Assembly: GCA_009773395.1 (NCBI GenBank)
Contig: WRPI01000006.1
Location: forward strand, 62,001-126,000
Length of the DNA stretch: 64,000 bases
From: Hyphomonadaceae bacterium
Lineage (GTDB): Bacteria; Pseudomonadota; Alphaproteobacteria; Caulobacterales; Aquidulcibacteraceae
Reading direction: 5' to 3'
Part shown: piece by piece, positions 52,973-61,981 of the stretch
How the letters are laid out: every line of letters begins with the position of its first letter
How positions within the stretch are numbered: position 1 is the first letter of the stretch
Program-made: the position numbers and the translations under genes
The notes under the pieces: generated by a model
What the model saw: only the letters and a program-made list of their open reading frames with translations
Database searches by the model: none
What the model was told of the DNA's origin: nothing

Positions 52973-54664
52973 CTATTTTTCCTTTTCCTTTTTCATCAAG
53001 GCGGCGCCAAGAATATCGCCCAATGAAGCACCAGAATCTGAAGATCCAAATTGCGCAATAGCGGATTTTTCTTCGGAAACTTCAAGCGATTTAATCGAAA
53101 GTGTCACTTTGCGAGTGGCTTTATCAACCGCAGTTACCGCAGCATCAACCCTATCGCCAACTGCGAAACGCTCGGGCCTTTGTTCGGCACGATCTCGCGA
53201 CAAGTCAGCTTTGCGTATAAACGCGCGCATAACATTGTCAGCACCGAATGACACTTCAAGACCGCCGCTGGTTACTTCTACGACTGTACAAGTAACGGTT
53301 TGGCCTTTTTTCACTGCGCCGCCCGATTCAAATGGATCTGCTGAAATTTGTTTAATTCCCAATGAAATGCGTTCTTTTTCAACGTCAACGTCAAGGACTT
53401 TGGCTTCAACTTCATCGCCTTTTTTGTATTGTTTGATGGCTTCTTCGCCTTGAACGCCCCAATCAATGTCGGACATGTGAACCATGCCGTCCAAATCATC
53501 TTGAACGCCAACAAAAAGGCCAAATTCAGTAATGTTTTTAATTTCGCCCTTAATTAGCGAGCCAATTGGGTGCGCAGCAACAAATGCTTCCCACGGGTTC
53601 GATTGCGCTTGCTTCATGCCCAATGAAATGCGACGTTTGTCGCTGTCAACATCAATAACAATGACATCAACTTCTTGGTCTTGTGTGACAATTTTCGAAG
53701 GATGCACATTTTTCTTGGTCCATGACATTTCCGAAACGTGAACCAAACCTTCAACGCCATCTTCAAGTTCCACAAATGCACCGTAATCAGTGATATTTGT
53801 GATTTTGCCTGAAAGTTTTGTGCCCAAAGGATATCTTGCAGCAGCTTCGCTCCATGGATCCGAGTTCAATTGTTTCATGCCCAATGAAATGCGGTGGGTA
53901 TCTGGGTTAATTTTCACGATTTGGACTTTGACAGTATCGCCAACATTCAAAACTTGGCTTGGGTGCGAAATGCGTTTCCATGAAATATCGGTAACGTGCA
54001 ACAAGCCATCAACGCCGCCCAAATCAACAAATGCGCCGTAATCAGTGATGTTTTTAACCACGCCATCACGAATTTCGCCTTCAGCAAGACCCGCCACAAC
54101 TTCGGTGCGTGCATCATTACGTTCGCCTTCAAGAATGGAACGGCGCGAAACCACGATATTGCCGCGTTGGCGGTCCATTTTCAAAATCACAAACATTTGT
54201 TCAACATTCATCATTGGGCCAACATCACGCACTGGGCGAACATCAACTTGTGAGCCCGGCAAGAACGCGCTTGCGCCGCCAAGATCCACGTTAAATCCGC
54301 CTTTAACCCGGCCAACAATAACGCCTTCAACTTGCACGCCTTCGGCAAATTGAACTTCCAAACGGGTCCAAGCTTCTTCACGGCGGGCTTTTTCACGGCT
54401 TACGACCGCTTCACCAACTGCATTTTCGATACGCTCAAGATATACTTCAACCGTGTTGCCAACGACCAAATCTTTGGCTTCAAAGCCAAATTCACGCATC
54501 GGAACACGGCCTTCGGTTTTCAGGCCAACGTCAAGAACCACGATATCATTATCAAGGCTTATAATAGTGGCGGCAACAACTTTGCCTTCGCCAAGGCCGC
54601 TATCGCCAAAAGCGGCGTCAAACATTGCGGCGAATTCGTCGCGGGTAGGGTTAAGATTACTCAA
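52973..54664 (-). CDS. rpsA: 30S ribosomal protein S1
   Basis: This 563-residue protein has six S1 RNA-binding repeats, as in E. coli S1. Examples are GVVKNITDYGAFVDLGGVDG, GKITNITDYGAFVELEDGVE and GEIKNITEFGLFVGVQDDLD, each followed by a VHMSDI/VHVSEM-type segment. It captures mRNAs on the 30S subunit. It lies downstream of cmk, as in most Proteobacteria. Its leader holds a repeat and a terminator-like hairpin. Confidence 0.97.
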   Translation of the reverse strand: MSNLNPTRDEFAAMFDAAFGDSGLGEGKVVAATIISLDNDIVVLDVGLKTEGRVPMREFGFEAKDLVVGNTVEVYLERIENAVGEAVVSREKARREEAWTRLEVQFAEGVQVEGVIVGRVKGGFNVDLGGASAFLPGSQVDVRPVRDVGPMMNVEQMFVILKMDRQRGNIVVSRRSILEGERNDARTEVVAGLAEGEIRDGVVKNITDYGAFVDLGGVDGLLHVTDISWKRISHPSQVLNVGDTVKVQIVKINPDTHRISLGMKQLNSDPWSEAAARYPLGTKLSGKITNITDYGAFVELEDGVEGLVHVSEMSWTKKNVHPSKIVTQDQEVDVIVIDVDSDKRRISLGMKQAQSNPWEAFVAAHPIGSLIKGEIKNITEFGLFVGVQDDLDGMVHMSDIDWGVQGEEAIKQYKKGDEVEAKVLDVDVEKERISLGIKQISADPFESGGAVKKGQTVTCTVVEVTSGGLEVSFGADNVMRAFIRKADLSRDRAEQRPERFAVGDRVDAAVTAVDKATRKVTLSIKSLEVSEEKSAIAQFGSSDSGASLGDILGAALMKKEKEK

Positions 54665-54691
54665 TTTAAATACTCCAAAAAAAAATTAACT

Positions 54692-54733
54692 GCTTCCCTT
54701 GAGGGAAGCTCCGCCGAAGGGGGTGAAGGGTGA
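54692..54733. repeat. REP-like hairpin in the rpsA leader
   Basis: TTCCCTTGAGGGAAGCTCCG continues CCGAAGGGGGTGAAGGG. It has inner dyads CTTCCCTTGAGGGAAG and CTCCGCCGAAGGGGG. Sequences of this CCCTTGAGGGA...CCGAAGG type are dispersed REP-like repeats in several alphaproteobacterial genomes (from memory). It lies in the 228-bp cmk-rpsA gap. Confidence 0.6.
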
Positions 54734-54748
54734 CGCGGCGAAAGCCGC

Positions 54749-54776
54749 AAAAAATAAAGTGCGGCGAATCCGCGCA
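54749..54776 (-). terminator. Possible terminator/attenuator between cmk and rpsA
   Basis: On the minus strand GCGG-ATTCG-CCGC is followed by ACTTTATTTTTT. The stem is only 4-5 bp of GC, so it is weak. A second hairpin (GCGGC...GCCGC, 54735-54748) follows at once. It may separate cmk transcription from an rpsA promoter. Confidence 0.35.
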
Positions 54777-54892
54777 TTTATAAGTGTGAAAACGCGAAAA
54801 GCCGCCAAAAGCGATTGCCTTTGTCGGATAAGATTTTGATTTTATTAGTTAAAATTATTCAAGTAAGAAAAATTACCAAACGCTTTTGAATT

Positions 54893-55513
54893 TTACCGAT
54901 TTGCATCAATAATAGCGCAGGCCTTTTCAATGACGCGCTCTATAGACAATCCGCTTGTATCAAGCAAGTGGGCGTCCTTTGCCATTGTCAGTGGGGCGTC
55001 ATTGCGGTTGCTGTCACGCTCATCGCGTTCTTTGATTTGCGTGATAAGGGTTTCGAGGGCAATTTCTTCGCCTTTTTCCAATAGCTCTCTGTGGCGACGT
55101 TCGGCACGCTCGTTGGCATCTGCCACCACGAAGAATTTGAAATCGGCGTTTGGACAAATCACTGTGCCAATATCCCGGCCATCAAGCACCGCGCCGCCTT
55201 CTTGATTGGCGAAATTAACTTGAAAATCATAGAGTGCCTTGCGCACTTCGGGGAAAGCCGCAACGACAGAAGCGCCAGCGCCAGTTTTCGCGCTTCTTAA
55301 TTCGGGGTTTTCGAATAAGGACAAATCAAGAGCGTTTGCGGCTTTTATTGCTTCGCTTTCGTTTGAAGGTTCAATGTTCTTGTTGATAAGCTGCAAAGCC
55401 GTGGCCCGATAAAGCGCGCCAGTATCCAAATGCGGCAAGCCATAATGCGCCGCCAAAGCCCGCGCCAGCGTGCCTTTACCAGATGCAAGTGGACCATCAA
55501 TCGCGATTATCAT
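54893..55513 (-). CDS. cmk: Cytidylate kinase
   Basis: This 206-residue enzyme phosphorylates CMP and dCMP. The P-loop is DGPLASGKGTLARALAAHYG, and LPHLDTGALYRATALQLI, LDGRDIGTVICPNADFKFFV, RAERRHRELLEKGEEI and RDERDSNRNDAPL are typical. In relatives it directly follows aroA, but here a DUF4062-like gene lies between and overlaps its ATG by 4 nt. Confidence 0.96.
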   Translation of the reverse strand: MIIAIDGPLASGKGTLARALAAHYGLPHLDTGALYRATALQLINKNIEPSNESEAIKAANALDLSLFENPELRSAKTGAGASVVAAFPEVRKALYDFQVNFANQEGGAVLDGRDIGTVICPNADFKFFVVADANERAERRHRELLEKGEEIALETLITQIKERDERDSNRNDAPLTMAKDAHLLDTSGLSIERVIEKACAIIDANR

Positions 55514-56367
55514 AATTGTGCATTGCTCATATCAACGAAATCAAATCCAGTATTTGTTAACTTATAAATTTCAGACTTTCCATTAATGTCTTCAATCAAT
55601 CCAAGATTTTCTAATTCGGTTATTGCTTCCTCCCATTTTGCCACTTCCCTAGGAGAGCCATTTTCCGAAAAAACCGTTTCGTTGCTTGAGAGACGCTTGC
55701 CAGAGAATGACCTCATATAATAAATCATACCATGCGAGTCCTCACTTCCAGCAAGCAAAAGTTCTCGGGCGCTTTCGCTCAATTCGACTTTGAGTTCATC
55801 AGCATCAGGTTCGCTAAACCAAGCAAGATTATTTCTATCCAAAATACTTTTGAAATATTCATGCTGATTAATTGTCAAACTCAAATGTCTATTAAAATCT
55901 TCCCGAAACCTGTCTTGACTATCAAAGTTATGCGTAATTCCCTTCGATTGGCACCATTTCTCAAACGCCAATACGGAATCAAGTTGAGCTTTATCTACAT
56001 CGCGAGCATTTACACTTTCCGTCGAAAAATAAACCATAGCGGGCTTACCCAAGCCATGATGTTCTTTGATTTCCTCAACAGAACCGCTTACTTCTTTGCT
56101 TGTGGGCGAACCGATACGGTTGTGGAAAATGCCCACTAACAAATCACAATCAGACAAGACTTTTTCATTAATTATGCCCTGGGCGCGACCGCCAAGTTCA
56201 GGCGCTGAGTGTGTAATCCAATCCACTGGCAATAGAACAACGATTTTCTCTTTCGAATGAATGTTGTTCCAATCATTAATTACTTCTCTTGCAATATCAC
56301 GCAATTCAGTAACATCGCTAGGAAATGCAATCATTACCCTGAAAACTGTTGCTGTGTATGCCATCAA
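55510..56367 (-). CDS. DUF4062-like protein inserted between aroA and cmk
   Basis: This 285-residue protein has an N-terminal DUF4062-type domain: VFRVMIAFPSDVTELRDIAR, VVLLPVDWITHSAPELGGRA, DCDLLVGIFHNRIGSPTSKE and VEEIKEHHGLGKPAMVYFST. This is a Rossmann-like fold related to TIR and nucleoside-processing domains. The C-terminal 90 residues look like a winged helix (WEEAITELENLGLIEDINGK, SEIYKLTNTGFDFV). Family members are often accessory and have been linked to defence or signalling. Codon use is more AT-rich than in its neighbours. It overlaps cmk by 4 nt, so it must not block cmk translation. Confidence 0.75.
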   Translation of the reverse strand: MMAYTATVFRVMIAFPSDVTELRDIAREVINDWNNIHSKEKIVVLLPVDWITHSAPELGGRAQGIINEKVLSDCDLLVGIFHNRIGSPTSKEVSGSVEEIKEHHGLGKPAMVYFSTESVNARDVDKAQLDSVLAFEKWCQSKGITHNFDSQDRFREDFNRHLSLTINQHEYFKSILDRNNLAWFSEPDADELKVELSESARELLLAGSEDSHGMIYYMRSFSGKRLSSNETVFSENGSPREVAKWEEAITELENLGLIEDINGKSEIYKLTNTGFDFVDMSNAQL

Positions 56368-56402
56368 TAAATCTCTCTAAATTCGTAATTTGCAATTCGT
56401 AT

Positions 56403-57749
56403 TTAACTAAACTCCCCACCCATACCCGTCATCATTTGCACAAAATTTGGAAAGCTAGTGCCAATCATTTCGGCTTCATCGACCTTTACGCCACTTTGTG
56501 ATGCCATTCCAAGGATAAGGAACGACATAGCAATGCGGTGATCGCCATGGGTTGTCACACTTGCCCCGCCCTTTGGTTTTGCGCCACTTTTGCCCATTAC
56601 CCGCAAGGATTCTGCGCCTTCTTCTGCCTCTACGCCGTTTGCAATCAATCCGTCAAAGGTCATTCTTATGCGGTCCGACTCTTTGACGCGCAATTCGCCA
56701 ATGCCCTCCATCACGGTTTCGCCAGTTGCAAATGCGGCGGCGATTGCCAAAATTGGATATTCGTCAATCATGCTAGGTGCGCGTTCGGGCGGAACCACAA
56801 TGCCTTTGAGCGCTGAATGGCGGGCACGCAAATCGGCAATTTTTTCGCCTGCCACCACGCGTTCATTATAAATCGTTAAATCCGCGCCCATCTCAATAAG
56901 CGTCGTAAAAATCCCTGCCCGAAGTGGGTTCATCATGACGTTTTCAATCGTAATATCAGAGCCTTCGATAATAAGCGCCGCGACCACCAAAAATGCCGCA
57001 CTTGATGGATCCCCCGGAACCGCAACATCACACGCAGTCAAACTCGCCTTGCCGCGCACACTGGCGTGGCGGCCATCGGCCATATCTTGCACTTCAACAT
57101 CAACACCAAACCCGCGCAGCATATTTTCGGTGTGATCCCTTGAAGGTTTGGCCTCGATAACAGTGGTCACACCATCGGCTCGAAGCCCGCAAAGCAAGAT
57201 TGCGCTTTTAACCTGTGCCGAGCCTTTATCGGAAAAATATGTTATTGGCGTCACATTATCGGTGCCAATAACGACGCATGGCAAAAGCCCCCCTGCCCGC
57301 ATTTCATAACGCACCCCCATTTGCGCCAAAGGGTCCAAAATCCGCGCCATTGGCCTTCCGCGTAAAGAGCTATCGCCAGTATAGAAGGCTTTTATGGGAA
57401 ATGAACCCGAAACCCCCATGGTCAAGCGCACACCAGTACCGGCGTTGCCAAAATCAATAAAATCACTAGGTTCTTGCAGTCCAAGTGGGCCCAACCCCTG
57501 CACTTCCCAAATATCGCCGTTTTGCGAGATATCCGCGCCAAAAGCCTGCATTGCTTTGGCAGTATTTAGAACGTCCTGCCCCATCAAAATCCCACTTATG
57601 CGGGTCTTACCACTCGCCAATGCCCCAAGAATCAAAGATCGGTGCGAAATCGACTTATCGCCTGGCGCAATTATTTTACCAGACAATGCTGCGGAGGGTT
57701 TTGAGCTTAAATAAGACACGTCAGTCCTTGGAAGTCTAAAATGATGCAA
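56403..57749 (-). CDS. aroA: 3-phosphoshikimate 1-carboxyvinyltransferase (EPSP synthase)
   Basis: This 448-residue enzyme of the shikimate pathway has GKIIAPGDKSISHRSLILGA, DFGNAGTGVRLTMGVSGSFP, FYTGDSSLRGRPMARILDPL, LCGLRADGVTTVIEAKPSRD, VPGDPSSAAFLVVAALI and KESDRIRMTFDGL. The LGNAGTA-equivalent is FGNAGTG and PLAQMGVRYE is present, which suggests the glyphosate-tolerant (class II-like) group, though this is inference. It is the first gene of the aroA-cmk-rpsA cluster. Confidence 0.96.
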   Translation of the reverse strand: MHHFRLPRTDVSYLSSKPSAALSGKIIAPGDKSISHRSLILGALASGKTRISGILMGQDVLNTAKAMQAFGADISQNGDIWEVQGLGPLGLQEPSDFIDFGNAGTGVRLTMGVSGSFPIKAFYTGDSSLRGRPMARILDPLAQMGVRYEMRAGGLLPCVVIGTDNVTPITYFSDKGSAQVKSAILLCGLRADGVTTVIEAKPSRDHTENMLRGFGVDVEVQDMADGRHASVRGKASLTACDVAVPGDPSSAAFLVVAALIIEGSDITIENVMMNPLRAGIFTTLIEMGADLTIYNERVVAGEKIADLRARHSALKGIVVPPERAPSMIDEYPILAIAAAFATGETVMEGIGELRVKESDRIRMTFDGLIANGVEAEEGAESLRVMGKSGAKPKGGASVTTHGDHRIAMSFLILGMASQSGVKVDEAEMIGTSFPNFVQMMTGMGGEFS

Positions 57750-57873
57750 AAACAGCGTCGCAATATCACTTATGGCCCGATTTTACAAAAAAAATGCAGT
57801 AGAGAAGCAATCTCGGTTTTGACTTAATTGCAATTGCGTGGCAAGCGCCATTGCTATTACGGAGCGAACTAAA

Positions 57874-58389
57874 TTGCCAAAAATAGACTTAGGTGAAAAA
57901 CAACAGTGCCCGAACTGCGGCGCGAAATTTTATGACCTCAAAAAACGACCTGCCAAATGCCCAAAATGTGAAAATACATTTGACCCAGATGATGAGTTGA
58001 TTGTCGCCACCATTGCCCAAGCCAGAATGGCTGGGACGCTTGAACCTGAAGATACATCGGGCGATGACGATGAGGAAATGGAAAATGGCAAAACCATAAA
58101 AGCCGATGGCGATGAAGACGAAGGTGATGTTGAAGAAACAACACTTGAAATCGATATTGAAGCCCTCGACGAACCCGAGCTTATTATGGGCGATGATGGT
58201 GATGATGAAGGCGACTTGCCAATAAATCCAGCCGAGCCTATTCCTGAAGGCTTCTCTGAGCAAGAATTGGACGAAGACGATCCTACTGCCGGTGATGAAG
58301 AAATTCCGTTTATTGAAGAAGACGACGAATTCCTTGAAGAAGAATTGGACGCGCTTATTGACGGCGAAGAAGGCGACGAGCCAGTTTAG
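57874..58389 (+). CDS. FYDLN acid-domain protein, TIGR02300 family
   Basis: This protein of about 171 residues has an N-terminal zinc ribbon (CPNCGAKFYDLKKRPAKCPK, then C) and a very acidic, disordered tail rich in Glu and Asp. The TIGR02300 family is nearly confined to Alphaproteobacteria and has no established function. I choose a TTG at 57874, with GGAG about nine bases upstream, because homologues begin just there; the frame is open to a GTG at 57838. It is divergent from aroA. Confidence 0.85.
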   Translation: MPKIDLGEKQQCPNCGAKFYDLKKRPAKCPKCENTFDPDDELIVATIAQARMAGTLEPEDTSGDDDEEMENGKTIKADGDEDEGDVEETTLEIDIEALDEPELIMGDDGDDEGDLPINPAEPIPEGFSEQELDEDDPTAGDEEIPFIEEDDEFLEEELDALIDGEEGDEPV

Positions 58390-58429
58390 ATTTAGTTTAT
58401 TTGGGCCGAATTGCCTAAATGAAACGCGT

Positions 58430-58505
<76 letters not shown>

Positions 58506-58720
58506 TTTTTTTCCTCAAATTCCCACCCTCGGCGTTCGGCCTCGCTCAGAAAATTGGGTTCAATTCGTGAAACAATTTCAAAAAGCGTCGTTTTTGAAAT
58601 TTTCTCGCTTCGCTTGTTAGTATTCGCTTAGCTCACATTTTGGTTCTAAGTTTCTCGTCTAGTCTCAACCATTTTTTGGAAACTCAAGTTTCGACCCTCG
58701 GCCTTCGGCCTGGCAGTGGA
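58506..58720. repeat. Non-coding region with a degenerate copy of the tRNA-Ala 3' end
   Basis: From about 58653 the sequence GGTTCTAAGTTTC...CTAGTCTCAACCATTTTTT, followed by ACCCTCGGCCTTCGGCCTGG, repeats in order the T-arm, acceptor end and 3' flank of the tRNA (GGTTCGAC...CTAGGCTCCACCATTTTTTT, then ACCCTCGGCGTTCGGCCTCG). The two copies are about 170 bp apart and roughly three-quarters identical by eye. This could be an old attachment site or the remains of a second tRNA gene. Confidence 0.6.
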
Positions 58721-59515
58721 TTACACAATTATCAGCTTAATACCTGCGTTTTCGAACATCTTTGCAGTTTTGTCGGTGATTCTACTGTCAGTGATAATGG
58801 TGTCGATTTCATCAAGTTCGCATACAACATTGCCAGATGGCCCACCAAACTTGGTAGCATCAACCAATATTATTACTTCTTCAGACTGCGCCAAAAGGCG
58901 CCTTTCGGCCGCAACAAGAACTATATCAGCCTGCATAAGCCCTTTTTCACCAATTGATGCCGCACCCATAAATAGTTTCGGCGCGTGAAAGCGTGGCATT
59001 CCAGGGTCACCAAAAACTGAGAGTATTATGTTTTGTTCGGGGAAAACTGCGCCAGACGGAACCAATACACGTGTTCCTTGTTGGCCTATCAGAGCCGAAA
59101 CAATATGCAGGGAATTAGTCAAAACTTGTAATTCCAAGCCTGCCAAATGTGGACACATTTGCAAAGTGGTCGAACCACCATCTATCATTACACCTTCGCC
59201 TTTGCTGCAAAGGCTTGCTGCGGCTTTGCCAATCGCTTCCTTCTGCGACCGGTTTTTTTCTATGTTCTCATAAAACGGAGTGCCAGTAAGATGGGCATTA
59301 AAATTTACGCCGTTGCTCATTTCCGCCGAACTGCTGGCAATTTCTTTTGCACCGCCGCGAATGCGTTTAATCTTTCCCGCAATAGCGAGTTTTTCTAGGT
59401 CACGCCGTATTGTTGCTGGAGAAGCTCTGATTTCACGTTCAAACTCCTCAAATGCGACGAAACCTTTGTCGCCGATAAGTTTCAAAATTAGTTTTTCACG
59501 AACGGTCGCATGCAT
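58721..59515 (-). CDS. DeoR/GlpR-family transcriptional regulator
   Basis: This 264-residue protein has an N-terminal DeoR HTH (FEEFEREIRASPATIRRDLE, KLAIAGKIKRIRGGA) and a DeoRC sugar-phosphate sensor domain (KGEGVMIDGGSTTLQMCPHL, VLTNSLHIVSALI, VVAAERRLLAQSEEVIILVD, TIITDSRITDKTAKMFENAG). It probably represses the adjacent aldolase/dehydrogenase gene, 77 bp upstream on the same strand, and is relieved by a sugar phosphate. This is consistent with local control of a sugar-catabolic cluster. Confidence 0.9.
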   Translation of the reverse strand: MHATVREKLILKLIGDKGFVAFEEFEREIRASPATIRRDLEKLAIAGKIKRIRGGAKEIASSSAEMSNGVNFNAHLTGTPFYENIEKNRSQKEAIGKAAASLCSKGEGVMIDGGSTTLQMCPHLAGLELQVLTNSLHIVSALIGQQGTRVLVPSGAVFPEQNIILSVFGDPGMPRFHAPKLFMGAASIGEKGLMQADIVLVAAERRLLAQSEEVIILVDATKFGGPSGNVVCELDEIDTIITDSRITDKTAKMFENAGIKLIIV

Positions 59516-59592
59516 TAGTCAATCCTAACAAAACAATTGCAAGTTTCAACCATTTTCGCTCATTATTACAGCATATAAATCCTGAAGGAACT

Positions 59593-61707
59593 TTATCGTG
59601 AAAATGCTTGGGCATTGCCGGCATCAACATTAATCATATTGCCAGTCGATTTGGCCGACATTTCACTTGCGAAAAAATAAACTGCGTTAGCCACATCTTC
59701 AGGCAGCACGTCCAGTTTTAACATTGAACGATTGCGATAATGTTCCTCCAGTGGCAAACCCGCATCAATACCGTGGGTATCGGCACGCTCCTTGCGCCAA
59801 TCTCCGTTCCAAATTTTCGAACCACGGATTACGGCATCTGGGTTGACTACATTCACTCTAATTTTGAAAGGCGCGCCTTCGAGGGCCAGGCACCGTGCCA
59901 AGTGAAGCGATGCAGCCTTCGCCGAAGCGTAGGCAGATGCGTTCGCCGCTGCTGCCACAGCATTTTTTGAGCCGATGAAAATAATGGAGCCGCCACCGCC
60001 AGATTTCATAATTTCGAACGCGCATTTTGAAGCAAGAAAATACCCTAAAGCGAGAACGTTGTAATTCTTGTTCCATAATTCGACTGAAGTTTCGGAGATT
60101 GGTGCAGACGACGCAATTCCTGCGTTCGCAACCAATATGTCAAGCCCTCCAAATTCACGGCAAAGTGTCCTAAATGCTGCATTGGTTTGCGCTTCATCGG
60201 TAACATCACAAATAACGCTGCGAACCACATCTTTAGAATATTCTTGCACAAGCGCTTTATGAGCGAATTCCAAGGCATCCTTATCGAAATCACTAAGAAC
60301 GACACTTGCGCCTTCATCTAACAGGCGCCGAGCGGTAGCCAAACCAATGCCTCCTGCCCCGCCAGTTATCAGCGCAATTTTGCCTGCCAAGGGTTTCGGT
60401 TTTGGCATACGCTGCAATTTGGCTTCTTCGAGCGACCAATATTCAATATTAAAAGCTTCTTGCTCGCTTAGGCCAATATATTGACCAATCAACTGAGCGC
60501 CCCGCATCACATTGATCGCATTTTGATAAAATTCGCTGGCCAATCTCGCGGTGGTCTTATCCGAGGCAAAGCTCACCATACCGATTCTTGGGATGAGGAC
60601 TATAATCGGGTTAGAATCTCTAATATTAGGATCACTTGGACCAGCGCAACGCTTGTAATATGCTTCGTATTCACTGCGGTAGTTACTAACCGCATTGTGT
60701 AAATAATCCAAATCGCCGATTTTGTCATAGGCGAGACAAAGCGGCGCTATTTTTGTTCTTAAAAAATGATCTGGGCACGACGTGCCAATTTTTGCTAATT
60801 TGATAAAACTATTTGAACAAACAAATTCGAGGACTTCCTTCGTATCGCAAAAGTGCGAAATTTTGCTCCCGCTTGATGAGACAATGCCGCGTAAATTTGA
60901 ACTCAAGTCCGAGATTATTTGTGCACGCTCGATTGCGGGCAAAGGCGTGTTGAAGCTGCCACCAAATACTTCTGAATTCGACAATTTATTGTTCAAATGC
61001 TTCGCTGCATCGGCTATCAAAGATATAGTATTATCATAACAATCTTTCGCGCTATTAGCCCAACAGATAATGCCGTGCCCTGCCAATATTGCACCTCGGG
61101 AATTCGGATTCGCTTTGGCATAAGCGCTTAGTAAAAGGCCAAGTTCAAATCCTGGTCTTTGCCATTCGATCCAGCCAATCGCATCGCCCCAAATTTGCTG
61201 GGCCGCTGCCTTTCCACCACTTGAAGCCGCAAGCGCAATTATCGCGTCGGGATGAACATGGTCAATGTGTTTGAAAGGCAAATAAGCATGAAGTGGCGTA
61301 TCAATTGATGCTGGGCGCGAATTGTTATTGAAGTTGCAATGCGGTAGAAAACCAACCATTTCGTCTTCAAATTGCTTGCCGCGATAAAGCGCTTTTAGGG
61401 CGTTCAATTTTTCCAAATAGAGCGTTGAAAAGCCGTCAAGCTTCATCTGGCCTATGTCACCACCAGACCCTTTGACCCACAATACTTCCGTCATTGTCAT
61501 GGTAAGTGGGTCTTTGATAAGTATTTTCGCCGAAGTATTGCCACCACCAAAGTTAGTTACCGTCAGATCTGAACCAAGCAAGTTCGACCGATACAGCAAT
61601 AGTTCTTCTTCGCCCATATTTTTTGTTGCGCTTAACGACCATTTATTCTCAGGAATCGCAAATTCCGATGGTTTTGTTTTCGAGAACAGCTGATCTATAA
61701 CGGCCAT
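59593..61707 (-). CDS. Bifunctional rhamnulose-1-phosphate aldolase/short-chain dehydrogenase
   Basis: This 704-residue fusion has a class II aldolase domain at about 1-400 (NFGGGNTSAKILIKDPLTMT, HVHPDAIIALAASSGGKAAA, GAILAGHGIICWAN with zinc-ligand histidines). The SDR domain is at about 425-704 (GKIALITGGAGGIGLATARR, LVANAGIASSAPISETSVEL, catalytic YASAKAAS). It corresponds to the COG3347 / RhaD-AdhE-type bifunctional enzyme that splits rhamnulose-1-P and handles lactaldehyde, or acts on a related deoxy sugar. It is divergent from the PhyH gene. Confidence 0.9.
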   Translation of the reverse strand: MAVIDQLFSKTKPSEFAIPENKWSLSATKNMGEEELLLYRSNLLGSDLTVTNFGGGNTSAKILIKDPLTMTMTEVLWVKGSGGDIGQMKLDGFSTLYLEKLNALKALYRGKQFEDEMVGFLPHCNFNNNSRPASIDTPLHAYLPFKHIDHVHPDAIIALAASSGGKAAAQQIWGDAIGWIEWQRPGFELGLLLSAYAKANPNSRGAILAGHGIICWANSAKDCYDNTISLIADAAKHLNNKLSNSEVFGGSFNTPLPAIERAQIISDLSSNLRGIVSSSGSKISHFCDTKEVLEFVCSNSFIKLAKIGTSCPDHFLRTKIAPLCLAYDKIGDLDYLHNAVSNYRSEYEAYYKRCAGPSDPNIRDSNPIIVLIPRIGMVSFASDKTTARLASEFYQNAINVMRGAQLIGQYIGLSEQEAFNIEYWSLEEAKLQRMPKPKPLAGKIALITGGAGGIGLATARRLLDEGASVVLSDFDKDALEFAHKALVQEYSKDVVRSVICDVTDEAQTNAAFRTLCREFGGLDILVANAGIASSAPISETSVELWNKNYNVLALGYFLASKCAFEIMKSGGGGSIIFIGSKNAVAAAANASAYASAKAASLHLARCLALEGAPFKIRVNVVNPDAVIRGSKIWNGDWRKERADTHGIDAGLPLEEHYRNRSMLKLDVLPEDVANAVYFFASEMSAKSTGNMINVDAGNAQAFSR

Positions 61708-61981
61708 TGAGCATTACTTTCTTTCGTTGGGTGTCATCCTATCAGAATAATAAAGACAAAACAATCATTTTTGATTATTTGCAATCATTATTGCAGCGTA
61801 TAATTGCAGAAAACTAGTGTTGACTTCGTAAAGCAATGACCGATTATGCATAATTTTCAACTAGTTTTGTCGTATTTGCCATTTTTTCATTGCAATCAAA
61901 CAAAATCAATTATAGTCATATTCAATAATCAATATTGTTATTTCTCGGCTCAAAAAACCACAGCTATTGTATGAGGGACTA
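61708..61981. promoter_or_regulatory. Divergent AT-rich control region of the sugar cluster
   Basis: These 274 bp separate the aldolase/dehydrogenase and PhyH genes. Repeated AATCA motifs occur (CAATCATTTTTGATTA, TTGCAATCATTATTG, TTGCAATCAAACAAAATCAA, AATAATCAATATTG), which could be operators for the DeoR-type regulator. I cannot place the promoters exactly. Confidence 0.4.
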
